A stretch of DNA of 64,000 bases from CAVQFD01 sp963724695 (GTDB lineage Bacteria; Acidobacteriota; Vicinamibacteria; Vicinamibacterales; CAVVIG01), in assembly GCA_963724695.1 (NCBI GenBank), contig CAVRVW010000001.1, positions 62,001-126,000 on the forward strand, given 5' to 3'. A program made the translations under genes and the position numbers. Every line of letters starts with the position of its first letter. The first letter of the stretch is position 1. Under the pieces are notes generated by a model. It was not told where the DNA came from and made no database searches. It saw nothing but the letters and a program-made list of their open reading frames with translations. Positions 19,451 to 29,032 of the stretch are shown here, one piece after another.

Positions 19451-20609
19451 ATGGACAGACGGACCTTTCTCGCCACCAGCTCGCTCGCGGCGTTGGGATT
19501 CGCGGCCGGCGGCTGCGTCCGCCGCGTTGCGCCGGCGAACTCGGCGCCGGCGCGCGCGCCGCTGCGTCTCGCGCGCGTCCAGGTCGGCCTGGGACCGCGT
19601 CATCCGGACCACCGTCGGACTTCGACCCCACCGCGACGCGGGCTTCGTGCTCCGCGCCGATCGGCTCGACGACAAGACGCTCATCCACAACTACGGCCAC
19701 GGCGGTGCGGGCATGTCGATCTCCTGGGGCACCGGCGCCATGGCCGCCGACCTCGCGCTCGCTCACGAGCAACGGCGCGCGGCCGTGATCGGCTGCGGCG
19801 TCGTCGGCCTGACCGCCGCCCGCCAGCTCCAGCGCCGCGGCTTCGACGTCACCATCTACGCGCGGGCGGTGCACCCTGATGTCACGTCGAGCATGTCGCT
19901 CGCAGGATGGACTCCCTTGTCCGGGCTCGTCGAGCCGGACCGGCGCACGGCGGAATGGGATGCGCAATTCCGACGCGCGGCCGAGATCGCCTACCGGCAG
20001 CTGCAGCTGCTGGCCGGCGCGGGCTACGGCGTGTCGTGGATCAACCAGTACGAGCCGGCTGAAGAGGTCCGGCCCCCACAGACCGCTCCTGGCGCACGGC
20101 CCAACCTGCAGGAGGGATTGCAAGGCGGACAACTGATCCTGCAACCAGGCGAACATCCCTTTCCCACACGTTTCGCGATCCAGCGGACCACGATGCGGAT
20201 CGAGCCGTCGATTTACCTTCCCGCGCTCATGCGCGACGTTATCCTCTTCGGCGGCCGCATCGCGATTCGAGCATTCGAGTCGCCGCGCGATCTGATGGCG
20301 CTGAAAGAACCCGTCGTCGTCAACTGCACGGGCCTGGGGTCGTTCGACCTGCTCGGCGACAAGGAGCTCGTGCCGGTCAAGGGGCAGCTGACGGTGCTGG
20401 TGCCGCAGGCCGAGGTCGACTACCAGACATCCGGCGGCATCAACCTGCCGTCTACGCCGGGCATCGGGATCCACATGATGCCCAGGGCCGACGGCATCGC
20501 GCTCGGCGGCACGGCCCAGCGCGGCGTCTGGACGCTCGAGCCGGACGATGCCGAGCGGCAGCGCGTGGTCGAGGGCCACATCCAGCTGTTCTCGCAGATG
20601 AAGGCCTAG
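19451..20609 (+). CDS. secreted FAD oxidoreductase, circular permutant of D-amino-acid oxidase (one shift)
   Basis: The leader MDRRTFLATSSLAALGFAAG looks like a Tat or lipoprotein signal (GGC at the end). Next comes DRVIRTTVGLRPHRDAGF and then LIHNYGHGGAGMSISWGTG (near residue 77), which in ordinary D-amino-acid oxidases is the C-terminal segment. Only after that comes the nucleotide-binding loop AVIGCGVVGLTAARQLQRRG (about residue 110), the normal N-terminus, followed by the substrate and FAD domains with VVNCTGLGSFDLL, VPVKGQLTVLV and GIALGGTAQRGVW at the end. The module order is therefore circularly permuted. One base shift near 19590 joins the leader to the rest. The expected reaction is flavin-dependent oxidation of an amino acid or amine in the periplasm. 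The divergent gene is a TonB receptor. Confidence 0.78.
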
Positions 20610-20614
20610 GCGGG

Positions 20615-20642
20615 CTCCAGGCTTCGGGCTTCGGGCTTCGGA
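20615..20642 (+). repeat. four 7-base units CTCCAGG-CTTCGGG-CTTCGGG-CTTCGGA
   Basis: The array occupies the 35-base gap between the stop of the FAD oxidase gene (20607-20609) and the stop of the convergent membrane gene (20645). Its first 20 bases are identical to 12811-12830. Confidence 0.85.
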
Positions 20643-20644
20643 GC

Positions 20645-21466
20645 TTAGAAGGTGAGGCCCGGCCCGAGGATGGCGATGTGGGCGAACAGCGCCACGGCGG
20701 CCGCGCCTGTCCACGCCCAACTGCGAGGGATCCGGACGGGGTCGACTCGGACGGGTCGAAGCCACGAGGACCCGAGCAACTGCGCCATCCACGCCAGGCC
20801 GGAGGTTCCGCCGAAGTGAGCGGCCGCTGACATCACGATGAACACTGCTCCGCTCGGGTTCAGCAGGGCGCCAAGCGTGGACGCGAGGCTGCCGGCCACG
20901 TAAGGCACGAGGGTCAGTCGCACGCCGCGACGGACCGCGTCTGGACGGCCCGTACCGACAAGCGCCGTGAGCTCGACGAGCGCGATCCACACCGCCGCCA
21001 GGTAGAGCGCCCCGCCGCTGACCGCCAGCAGGGGACGTCCCAGGGGCCAGCCATCGGCGACCTGCACCCAGTCGCCGACGCCCAGGACACCCGAGAACAG
21101 CGGGTAGCCCGCCGCGACAAACAGGTTCACGCTCATCGCGCACCAGAAGAAGTACCGAAGCGCTCCCGACCGCCCCGCCGAAAACCGGTGAAGCCACAAG
21201 AAGATCAAACCCGCACCCGCATTCGCCAGCGTGCCGCCGGCTGCAAGCCACCGCAGACCGGCAGCACTCACGCGGCTCGTATCGCTCTCGAAGTACGCCG
21301 TCGTCAGCGTCTGCGGATCGCACCCGGAGAGGAGCAGGCACATGCCGGCGTGGCCCAGCCCTTCGTGAACCACATTGGCCAGGATGTACGCCACGACCGA
21401 GATGGCGGCAACAGTAAGAAGGTCTGTCTTCTGTCCGCTTCGACCACCGAGAGGAGAAGTGGACAT
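20645..21466 (-). CDS. polytopic membrane protein with HEGLGH motif
   Basis: The 273-residue protein has about six hydrophobic helices. The first carries the sequence NVVHEGLGHAGMC, which resembles the zinc motif of intramembrane metalloproteases, but the second histidine is at +5 instead of the +4 of HExxH. A further histidine-containing helix reads AAHFGGTSGLAWM. Similar HEGLGH membrane proteins are annotated as hypothetical; I do not assign protease activity. The frame is intact. It converges with the FAD oxidase gene, and the S51 peptidase gene diverges from its start after 64 bases. Confidence 0.65.
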   Translation of the reverse strand: MSTSPLGGRSGQKTDLLTVAAISVVAYILANVVHEGLGHAGMCLLLSGCDPQTLTTAYFESDTSRVSAAGLRWLAAGGTLANAGAGLIFLWLHRFSAGRSGALRYFFWCAMSVNLFVAAGYPLFSGVLGVGDWVQVADGWPLGRPLLAVSGGALYLAAVWIALVELTALVGTGRPDAVRRGVRLTLVPYVAGSLASTLGALLNPSGAVFIVMSAAAHFGGTSGLAWMAQLLGSSWLRPVRVDPVRIPRSWAWTGAAAVALFAHIAILGPGLTF

Positions 21467-21530
21467 CAGATCGGCTGCGCCGATTATCGACTCGGGATTA
21501 TCGTTGTCAAGGACGCGTTAGACTCTCGGC

Positions 21531-22232
21531 GTGACACGTCGACACATCGTCCCTTTCGGGGGCCTCCGTCCGACCCCCGAACGCGTGCACCCGATCGTCG
21601 ACTATCTCCTGGGCCTCGCCGGCAAGCCCCGGGCGCGCGTGGCCATCATTCCGACGGCGATGGGCGACTCGGCCGAGGCCCTCGTCAGACTGTACGCGCG
21701 CCTCCCCGCCGATCGGACCGAGCGATCGCATCTCGCGCTCTTTCACCGGACCATCGGCGACATCGAGTCCTACCTCCTCGATCAGGACATCGTCCTCGTC
21801 GCGGGCGGCAACACGGCCAATATGCTCGCGATCTGGCGGGCGCACGGTGTCGATCGCGCGCTGCGGGCGGCGCTCGAGGCCGGGGTCATCCTGACGGGCG
21901 GCAGCGCAGGCTCCCTGTGCTGGTTCGAAGGCGGCACGACGGACTCGTTCGATCTCTACCGTCTCGCACCGCTCAGGGACGGCCTGGGGTTCCTCCCCGG
22001 CAGCCACTGCCCGCACTACGACGGCGAGGCCGAGCGCCGGCCGCTCTACCATCAGCTGATCCGGGACGGCTTCCCCGCGGGCTACGCAATTGACGAGGAT
22101 GCCGCCATGCGGTTCGTGGACGGGCAACTGGTCGAGATCGTGACGGCCAGAGAGGGCGCAGCGGCCTATCGCGTCGAACGCATCAACGGATCCGTGGTCG
22201 AGACGCCGCTGCCCTCACGGCTGTTGACGTAG
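21531..22232 (+). CDS. peptidase S51 / cyanophycinase-like protein
   Basis: The intact 233-residue protein begins with GTG at 21531. It shows the nucleophile elbow TGGSAGSLCWF with Ser125, a preceding LVAGGNTANML loop and the catalytic-side histidine in GSHCPHYDGE. This layout belongs to the class I glutamine amidotransferase-like family that includes dipeptidase E (alpha-aspartyl dipeptidase) and cyanophycinase. No signal peptide is visible, so it should be cytoplasmic. Its length fits dipeptidase E better than the longer cyanophycinases. The probable role is cleavage of N-terminal aspartyl dipeptides. Confidence 0.78.
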   Translation: MTRRHIVPFGGLRPTPERVHPIVDYLLGLAGKPRARVAIIPTAMGDSAEALVRLYARLPADRTERSHLALFHRTIGDIESYLLDQDIVLVAGGNTANMLAIWRAHGVDRALRAALEAGVILTGGSAGSLCWFEGGTTDSFDLYRLAPLRDGLGFLPGSHCPHYDGEAERRPLYHQLIRDGFPAGYAIDEDAAMRFVDGQLVEIVTAREGAAAYRVERINGSVVETPLPSRLLT

Positions 22233-22296
22233 CTTGGCGACCGAGGTCGCGGAGACGACGGAGGGAACGGGTCAACTCCGGCGTGGGCCAAGGCTC

Positions 22297-22324
22297 TTGA
22301 CACGAGGGTCGGGCAGGCCATAAT
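22297..22324 (+). promoter_or_regulatory. sigma-70-type promoter upstream of the serine hydrolase
   Basis: TTGACA at 22297-22302 and CATAAT at 22319-22324 are separated by 16 bases, close to the vegetative consensus. The predicted transcript begins about 22331, giving a leader of about 26 bases that contains GAGGAG before the ATG at 22357. This is the best promoter match that I see in the window. Confidence 0.55.
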
Positions 22325-22356
22325 CGGCCCACATCCCGCAATATGAGGAGCTGTCC

Positions 22357-23658
22357 ATGACCATTCGAGCCGCGCACCTGACACGCCGGGCTCTGCTCAC
22401 CGCTTTCGTCGCGTCGCTCCTGGCCGTTTCGCTGACCGGCGCCGGCGTCCCCGCGGGAAAGCCCGAGGCCGTGGGCATGTCCGCGGAGCGGCTGCAGCGC
22501 ATTCATCAAGTCGTCGGACGTGCGATGGACGCCAAGGAAATCTCCGGCGCGGTCACCGTCGTTGCGCGCAAGGGACAGGTGACGCATTTCGAGGCGCACG
22601 GCCTGATGGACATCGAGTCGAAGCGGGCCATGGGGCGTGACGCGATCTTCCCGATCGCGTCGATGTCGAAGCCGATCACCGGTGTGGCGATCCTCATGCT
22701 CGTCGAAGAAGGCAAGGTCCGGCTGAGCGATCCGGTCTCTCGCTTCATTCCCGAGTTCAAGGACACCAAGATTGCGATCCCGAAGCCCGGGAGCCGTCCG
22801 GCGCCGGCCGGCGAGGGCCAGACACCGCGCGCGCCGGAGATCTACACGGTCCCGGCGACGCGTGAGATCACCGTGCGCGATCTCCTGACGCACACTTCAG
22901 GTCTGTCGAGCGGCGGTGCCGGCGCCAGAGAGGCGTCACGGATCGCTCCGCGGCGCGCCACCGACAACCTCGCGGGGTACGTGCCAAAGCTTGGCGCGGC
23001 GCCGCTCGACTTCCAGCCGGGCACGCAGTGGGCGTACAGCGCGCTCGCAGGCATCGAAACGCTCGGCCGCATCGTCGAAGTGGCGTCGGGCATGACCTTC
23101 GATCAGTTCCTGCGGCAGCGCCTGTTCGAGCCGCTCGGCATGAAGGACACGGCGTTCTATCCGGCCGCCGACCGCACCGCCCGTGTGGTCACGTTGTACG
23201 AGCGGACCCCGACCGGCCTCGGGCGTATCGACGTGCCCGGATGGCTGGCCACGAAGACGCTGTTCTCCGGCGGCGGCGGCCTCTGGTCCACCGCGGAAGA
23301 CTATCTGCAGTTCGCGCAGATGCTCGTCAACGGCGGCGAGCTGAACGGCAAGCGCATCCTGGGCTCCCGCACCGTCGACCGCATGGCGTCGAACCACGTC
23401 GGCGACCTGTTCTCCAGCGGGGGCCGCACCGGCGGCCGCAAGGGCATGGGCTTCGGGCTGACCGTGGACGTCGTGCTCGACGCCGTCGAGGCCGGCGATT
23501 CGCGCTCGACCGGCAGCTTCGGCTGGGGCGGCGCGTTCGGCACCAACTTCTGGGTGGACCCGAAGGAAGATCTGGTCGGCGTCCTGATGGTCCAGACGCC
23601 GGGCGGCACCCTGCGGGCCGATTTCCAGAATGCGGTGATGCAGGCCATCGTCGACTAG
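22357..23658 (+). CDS. class C beta-lactamase-family serine hydrolase
   Basis: The intact 433-residue protein has a twin-arginine or Sec leader (HLTRRALLTAFVASLLAVSL). The active-site tetrad S102-M-S-K105 and the tyrosine motif Y227-S in QWAYSALAG are in place, as is the C-terminal FGWGGAFGTNFWVDP segment replacing the lactamase KTG. This matches the family of esterases, D-aminopeptidases and penicillin-binding-protein-like hydrolases rather than a proven beta-lactamase. It should act in the periplasm on an ester or peptide. A close sigma-70-type promoter stands at 22297. A secreted hypothetical follows after 54 bases. Confidence 0.82.
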   Translation: MTIRAAHLTRRALLTAFVASLLAVSLTGAGVPAGKPEAVGMSAERLQRIHQVVGRAMDAKEISGAVTVVARKGQVTHFEAHGLMDIESKRAMGRDAIFPIASMSKPITGVAILMLVEEGKVRLSDPVSRFIPEFKDTKIAIPKPGSRPAPAGEGQTPRAPEIYTVPATREITVRDLLTHTSGLSSGGAGAREASRIAPRRATDNLAGYVPKLGAAPLDFQPGTQWAYSALAGIETLGRIVEVASGMTFDQFLRQRLFEPLGMKDTAFYPAADRTARVVTLYERTPTGLGRIDVPGWLATKTLFSGGGGLWSTAEDYLQFAQMLVNGGELNGKRILGSRTVDRMASNHVGDLFSSGGRTGGRKGMGFGLTVDVVLDAVEAGDSRSTGSFGWGGAFGTNFWVDPKEDLVGVLMVQTPGGTLRADFQNAVMQAIVD

Positions 23659-23712
23659 ACTGTTGAGTTCGGTCTGTGTCTGATGCCGTCCATGACTGAT
23701 TGAGGAGAGCGT

Positions 23713-24390
23713 GTGAAAAGATTCCGTTGCCTGATCGTTGCTCTGGCCCTGTCCGCCGCGCCGTCCATCCTGCACGCGCAGGCGCCGCCGGCCGCGACTG
23801 ACGTGTACCACGTGATGTTCATCAAGGCCGCGCCCGGCCAGGCGGCAGCCCTCGCCAAGGAGCTGCTGCAACAGGATCCCAAGGATCCGATGGCGTCGCA
23901 CTTCCTCCTCCTGCGCCACCAGGAGGGCGCTGACTGGGACTACTGCCTGATTGGCCACGTCGGGACCAAGGTCTCCGTGGAAATCACAGCGACTCCCCCT
24001 CCCCCGCCCACGGCGACCCGCGCGTGGCACGACGACACGTTCGTCTCCGGCCCTTCCTGGGCGACGTTCCAGAAGGTCATGGGGCTCACGGGTGCGCCCT
24101 CGGGCAACCCCGTGTTCATCGTTGGTACCCAACGCGCGGTACCGGGACATCGCGACCAGCTCCTGGCGTCGCTGTCGGCGCCAAACACCGGATCCAAGGT
24201 CACCAGCGGCAACCTGGTGCTCACGCACCTCGAGGGCGGGTCGTGGCAGTTCCTGACCCTTGCCAGGTACGACTCGTGGCAGGACCTGGCGACCGATCGC
24301 AGTGCGGCCGCCGGGGGCAGCGCGGGCTGGCTCGAGAATCGCCAGCACTCGGCGTCTCATACGGACACGATCGCCGACCGCGTCCGGTAA
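23713..24390 (+). CDS. secreted protein of unknown function
   Basis: The 225-residue frame starts with GTG at 23713, preceded by GGAG, and has a Sec signal ending near SILHAQA. The mature part has two similar halves (TDVYHVMFIKAAPGQAAAL and FIVGTQRAVPGHRDQLLASL), as in dimeric alpha-beta barrel proteins built from a duplicated unit. A stretch of prolines (TPPPPPTAT) separates them. No catalytic residues can be named. It is probably co-transcribed with the serine hydrolase and the following propeller gene, though the gaps (54 and 73 bases) leave room for other starts. Confidence 0.6.
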   Translation: MKRFRCLIVALALSAAPSILHAQAPPAATDVYHVMFIKAAPGQAAALAKELLQQDPKDPMASHFLLLRHQEGADWDYCLIGHVGTKVSVEITATPPPPPTATRAWHDDTFVSGPSWATFQKVMGLTGAPSGNPVFIVGTQRAVPGHRDQLLASLSAPNTGSKVTSGNLVLTHLEGGSWQFLTLARYDSWQDLATDRSAAAGGSAGWLENRQHSASHTDTIADRVR

Positions 24391-24463
24391 GTCCGCGCGC
24401 ACTTGCGAGGTCACGAAGAAGATGGCGTGGCTGTCTTCTTCGTGTGCTCGTTCAGGAGGACCC

Positions 24464-25819
24464 GTGAAATCGACGCTCCTGCTGGCAACACTGGCGTGCT
24501 CGATCGCCGTGGCCCCCGTGCACGGCCAGAACTGGCCTCAGTTTCGCGGCACGACAGCAGGAGTCGCGCCTGACGATCCGGCATTGCCCGAGGTCTGGAG
24601 TGAGACGCAGAACGTCGTCTGGAAGATCGACATCCCCGGACGTTCGTGGAGCTCTCCTGTCGTGTGGGGCGACCATGTGTTCGTCACCACCGCCGTCGAC
24701 GCCAAGGCCGGGACGCCGGCGCTCAAACCCGTGCCGACCTACACGGCGCGATCGCTCGGCGGAACGATGTCCGGCGCCGACATCGCCACCACCGCCAACG
24801 AGCACCGCTGGCTGCTCTACGACGTCGACGTCCGCACCGGCAAGGTCCGGTGGGAACGGACCATCGCGGCGGCCATCCCCTCGCAGTCGGTCCACCAGAA
24901 GAACACGTTCGCGTCGCAGACGCCGGTGACCGACGGCGAGCGTATCTACGTCTATCTCGGGTACGTGGGGCTCTTCGCCTTCGACATGGACGGCAAACCG
25001 GTCTGGTCCAGGCCGATGGACGCCCTGAAGATGCGCATGGGCTGGGGTTCTGCCAGCTCGCCCGCCCTGCACAACGGGCGCGTCTACATCGTCAACGACA
25101 ACGACGAGGGGTCGTACGTCGCGGCGTTCGAGGCCCGCACGGGCACCGAGCTCTGGCGCGTGGCGCGGGACGAAGGGTCGAACTGGACGACCCCGTATGT
25201 CTGGCAGCACGAGCGCGGCACGGAGATCGTCACGACCGGCACCCGCAAGGTGCGTTCGTACGACACCAGCGGAAAGCTGCTGTGGGAACTGAGCGGCCTG
25301 TCGTCCATTCACGTCCCGACGCCGTTCGCGCACAACGGCCTGCTGTACGTGAGCTCGGGCTACACGGCCGACGCCAAACGACCCGTCTACGTCATCAAGC
25401 CAGGGGCCGCCGGCGACATCTCGCTCAAGCCCGACGAGTCCAGTAACGCCTTCATCGTCTGGTCGCACCCCACGCTGGCCTCGCACCACCCGTCGGGGCT
25501 TCTCGTCGGCGGCCGCTACTACACGCTCCTCGATCGGGGCTTTCTCACCGCCAACGACGCGGCGACCGGCGCCGAGATCTACGGCCGGCAGCGGATCTCC
25601 GCGGAATCCAGCGGGTTCACCGCGTCGCCGTGGTCGTACAACGGCAGGATCTTCGCGCTCAGCGAGGACGGCGATACATTCGTGATCCAGGCGGGCCCCG
25701 AGTTCAAGATCCTGGGCAAGAACAGCCTGGGCGAGATGTCGCTGGCGACGCCGGCTATCGCTCGAGGCAGCGTATTCATCCGCACCGCGACGAAGCTCTA
25801 TCGCATCGGACGGCCCTAG
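24464..25819 (+). CDS. PQQ-like beta-propeller repeat protein
   Basis: GTG at 24464 is chosen because AGGAGGA lies just upstream and a signal peptide (LLLATLACSIAVAPVHGQ) follows; an upstream in-frame extension lacks both. The 451-residue protein opens with NWPQFRGTTAGVAPD and repeats blades such as WRVARDEGSNWTTPYVW and ELSGLSSIHVPTPF, as in BamB-like and quinoprotein-like propellers. There is no cytochrome or clear PQQ ligand set. Likely location is the periplasm. It may be an outer-membrane assembly factor relative or a solute-binding propeller. The frame is intact. Confidence 0.72.
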   Translation: MKSTLLLATLACSIAVAPVHGQNWPQFRGTTAGVAPDDPALPEVWSETQNVVWKIDIPGRSWSSPVVWGDHVFVTTAVDAKAGTPALKPVPTYTARSLGGTMSGADIATTANEHRWLLYDVDVRTGKVRWERTIAAAIPSQSVHQKNTFASQTPVTDGERIYVYLGYVGLFAFDMDGKPVWSRPMDALKMRMGWGSASSPALHNGRVYIVNDNDEGSYVAAFEARTGTELWRVARDEGSNWTTPYVWQHERGTEIVTTGTRKVRSYDTSGKLLWELSGLSSIHVPTPFAHNGLLYVSSGYTADAKRPVYVIKPGAAGDISLKPDESSNAFIVWSHPTLASHHPSGLLVGGRYYTLLDRGFLTANDAATGAEIYGRQRISAESSGFTASPWSYNGRIFALSEDGDTFVIQAGPEFKILGKNSLGEMSLATPAIARGSVFIRTATKLYRIGRP

Positions 25820-25820
25820 G

Positions 25821-25853
25821 GCGACTTTCACTTCGGTGTAGCCGCCGGTCCTT
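25821..25853 (+). repeat. CGGTGTAGCCGCCGGT element, copy 2
   Basis: GCGACTTTCACTTCGGTGTA and the following GCCGCCGGTCC match the copy at 44022 in 24 of about 30 positions and the copy at 9291 more loosely. It starts two bases after the stop of the propeller gene. GC-rich inverted words continue to about 25895 (GGCGGCCCGGTCCTCCGGGTCC). Confidence 0.55.
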
Positions 25854-25926
25854 GGTTGGGTCTTCGTCCGGGCGGCCCGGTCCTCCGGGTCCTGATGGCT
25901 GGGCACGACGCTGCAGCGTTCCGAAA

Positions 25927-25954
25927 CGCTAGACTCCCGACTCACGGCTCCGGG
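25927..25954 (+). repeat. 7-base units at the end of the sulfatase-fold gene
   Basis: CGCTAGA, CTCCCGA, CTCACGG and CTCCGGG run in phase through the stop codon (25942-25944) of the minus-strand gene. CTCACGG also occurs in the array at 12841-12847. The array therefore encodes the last residues of the protein as well as its 3' flank. Confidence 0.6.
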
Positions 25955-28448
25955 TCGAAGTCGAAGAACGCGGCAATCTCCGCAACCTGCTCGGCAATCC
26001 GCTGCTGCCCGACCCGTCGCTCTGCGGCCGTCGTCGGCAGGCGCGAGCCCGCAGGGCCGGTGGTCAGATCGAACGAGTAGTCCCGCGCGTTGATGGTGTC
26101 GACGACGTAGAGGCGGCGGCCATTCTGCGTCAGGAGCCCGTAGACGGGGCCGTAGCTCGAGGCCAGCAGGAACTCTTGCCCGCGGCGATCGGGACCTGGT
26201 GTTCCAGGCGGCCGCACCAGGGGCATTCCGAACAACCGGCCGCGAAGGTCGGCCTCGCCGCCGAGGAGCACGTATAACGTCGGGGCAATGTCGGTCGCGA
26301 AGCTCACGGCCGTGAGGTCGGCCTCCCAGCGCCCGGCCATCTCCGACGGGAGATGGATGACGAGCGGTATCCGGAAGATCTCGGGAAACCCTGCATAGAA
26401 GTGACCGAACCGCCCTTCCTCGCCGAGCGAGTCGCCGTGATCGGAGGTCAGGATGATGACGCTCTCGTCGTAGATGCCTCTCGCCTTCAGCGAGTCGACG
26501 AACCCGCCGAAGCAGGCATCCAGACGACGCAACTGCGCGGCGACCGGCGCATGGAATCCCGGATAGTTCTCGGCCGGCGGCGGTTGCCTCAGGACGTAGG
26601 CCAGGTGCAGATTCTGCGGCAGCGCGTAGGCGAACAACGGATCGCGCGGCGAGGACACCGTGTCGAGCGTGCGCTCGAGGTTTGTCAGCATCGTGCACAT
26701 GTCGCCTGCCATCTGACGCTCGCCCGAGGCCAGCTCGATGGCGCCGGCAGGAGCGATGTCCAGATGGCTGACGACCGAGTCCGGGCTCATCGCGAACCGG
26801 TACCGTTCGCCCTCGAGCAATCGCCCCAGCGCGTTCATCGGCGCGAACGGCAGCACGTACTGACGATGCGGCAGCAGGCTGCCGCTGAAGATCGCCGGCA
26901 CGGACAGTCCGGTTCCTCCGTAGCGGGTGAACGCGTTGCTGAAGACCAGGCTCTCCGAGGCGAACGCGTCAATGCGGGGCGTGAACGTCACGGCGGGGTT
27001 GTACGGCGACAGGTAATCCGGCCGCAGGCTGTCGACGACGAAGAGGAAGATGTGCGGGCGCCGCCGCCCTTGAGCCGGCGGGTGAGTTCACCGAAGTCGA
27101 CGCGCTTGGGAGCAATCGGAATCGACTCCTCCACGTTGGCATTCGCCGTCAGGTAGCGGTAGAACGCCGGTGTGGTTGCCGGCCGCGTCGCGAGCGCATC
27201 GTCGAGGGTCTTGAAGGAGGCGTCGTAGATCGCGTACCGATCGACGAGCACCGGAAGCTGTTGAAGGGCCGGCTCGCCTTCGAGCGCACGCCGCTCTACG
27301 AATCGAGCCCCCTGGTACGCCCCAAGCAGGGTCAGCGAGCCAACGACCATCGCGGTCCGGGACGGCCCGTTGGCGTGTCGACACATCTCGAACATCGCGG
27401 CCCATGACAGTAGCCACACGAGTTGGACGCCGGACGTCTGGACAAGAAATCCCCAGTCAGCAACGCCGGCGAGGGCAACGCCGGCGTAGGCCACCACCGG
27501 AAGCAGAGCCATCAGGAGGACCGTGCCTCCTCTCCAGGCCGGCGGGGAGCACAGGCGGAAGAACACCTCGAGTCCGCTCCGCGCGCCATGGTCGGCCGAC
27601 GCGAGACGGAGAGCCATGCCCGACCAGCTTGCCGCCATCGTGACCGCAACAAGGGCCGCGACGATCGTCGGCCCCGCGCCCCGCAGCGCGAGGGCCGGCA
27701 GCAACGACAACCACAGCAGAGCAAACAGCCAGGCGGCGAACATGACGAGCGCAAGGGTGAACTCGATGGCACCGTCCCGCCGCCAGCCGGCCAGCCCGGC
27801 GAACGCCGACAACGTCCACACGATCGCGGTAAACGCGACGAGATGGACGCCGAGACTGCCCGCTGCGCCGAGGAACAGCCCGGCGTCGAAGGCGCCCGCC
27901 GCGCCGGCTCTTGCCGCACCGAGCAGGGCGTAAACGGCCCAGACGTACAAGGCTGCAGCGACACCCGCCGCGGCGATTCTCTTCTCGGAGGACACCGTCA
28001 CGGTGTGGTCTCGAAAGACGGTTCTCCAGCAGGCCAGATGGTCGATGACTGCAAGCCAGGCAACAGGGACCAGCGCGAGGGCGGCAAGCAGGAGACTCCG
28101 CTCCTCGCTGATCCGAACCGCGAGCACGGGATAGACGAACAAGGCCAGCGCGGCAGCGCCCCAGAGACCGACAAGCCCCAGGGTGGCTCCGCGCGTCCAG
28201 CGGGACGCGCGCTCGACAGGCTGCGACAGATCCGGGAGAAGCGAGAGCAGCGTCAGCGAAAAGACGCCAAGGAAGAGCGCGTCGTACTGGTTTCGAGCCC
28301 ACACGAGCCAGCCGAAGAGACCCGGACGGATGAATTGGTGGTACGCGAACGCGCTGGCCACAATCAGGCAGTAGACGGACGTCGCGGCGAAGAACAAGGT
28401 CGCCACGACGCGAACGCTGACGATCGTCCGCCTCCCCGGCGCCATCAC
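25942..28448 (-). CDS. membrane-anchored alkaline-phosphatase/sulfatase-fold protein (one shift)
   Basis: About 480 residues rich in membrane helices (starting SVRVVATLFFAATSVYCLIV) precede a soluble alkaline-phosphatase-superfamily domain. The frame changes once near 27060, between LTRRLKGGGAR and FTPRIDAFASES. The soluble domain has a nucleophile-region GGTGLSVPAIFSG and the metal motif ILTSDHGDSLGEEGRFGH. Sulfatases need C/S-x-P-x-R; here S-V-P-A-I lacks the arginine, so a phosphoglycerol or phosphoethanolamine transfer, as in LtaS-like or lipid-A-modifying enzymes, is at least as likely. The start ATG overlaps the TGA of the upstream TPR gene (ATGA), so translation is probably coupled. 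Confidence 0.72.
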
Positions 28449-29029
28449 CGTCCGGCGCCCCGCCCGCGCCTGGCTGCCCGGGCCCGGAGATCGGCGTTAC
28501 TGGAGTCGAGCCGCAAGGCGCGTTCGAGGGCCTCGTCGGCCGCAGGCTGGTTTCCGAGCATCTCGTGGGCCAGCGCGAGCTGCGAGAGCACTTCCACCTG
28601 TCCCGGATCGCGGCTCAGGCACTGCTCGGCCGCCGTCACGAACCTGGCGGCCTCGCCGCGTTCGAGCAGCAGCACGCCGAGCCGCACACACGCGTCGGCG
28701 GGCGCGGGCGACTTGCGCAAGAAGGCTTCCCACGCTGCCGCCTCTTCGTCCGGGCGCCGCAACGCGGAGTACGTGCGTGCGAGCTGGCGATCGAGAAGGG
28801 CGTCGGTCTGGTGCATGTCGCGCAGGGGAAGAAGAATCGCGAGCGCATCGTCGGCGCGCCCGCCTGCGAGCAGGGCATCAGTGCGCCGAAGGTCGGTTTC
28901 GAGGGGTGCATTGCCGGCGCCGCCCGGGGCGCCGAAGAGCGCCAGCGCGAAAAGCAGCGCCATGCCGATTGGTGCCAGAAGGCCGGGAACAGGCTGCGGT
29001 CCAGGTTCGGGAGCCGGGATGAGCCTCAT
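28445..29029 (-). CDS. small TPR protein with N-terminal membrane anchor
   Basis: The intact 194-residue protein has one hydrophobic N-terminal segment (LLAPIGMALLFALALFGAPGG) and three to four TPR-type helical repeats (RADDALAILLPLRDMHQ, EEAAAWEAFLRKSPAPADA, RDPGQVEVLSQLALAHEML, AADEALERALRLDSSNADL). It overlaps the downstream sulfatase-fold gene by ATGA and follows the DUF4159 gene after three bases, so the three should form one transcript. It probably assists the envelope enzyme through protein contacts; this is inferred from position only. Confidence 0.72.
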   Translation of the reverse strand: MRLIPAPEPGPQPVPGLLAPIGMALLFALALFGAPGGAGNAPLETDLRRTDALLAGGRADDALAILLPLRDMHQTDALLDRQLARTYSALRRPDEEAAAWEAFLRKSPAPADACVRLGVLLLERGEAARFVTAAEQCLSRDPGQVEVLSQLALAHEMLGNQPAADEALERALRLDSSNADLRARAARRGRGAGR

Positions 29030-29032
29030 CTC

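Noticed and set aside
20645..21466. Site-2-type protease from the HEGLGH motif
   Set aside because: The spacing is HExxxH, not HExxH, and no second metal motif was found.
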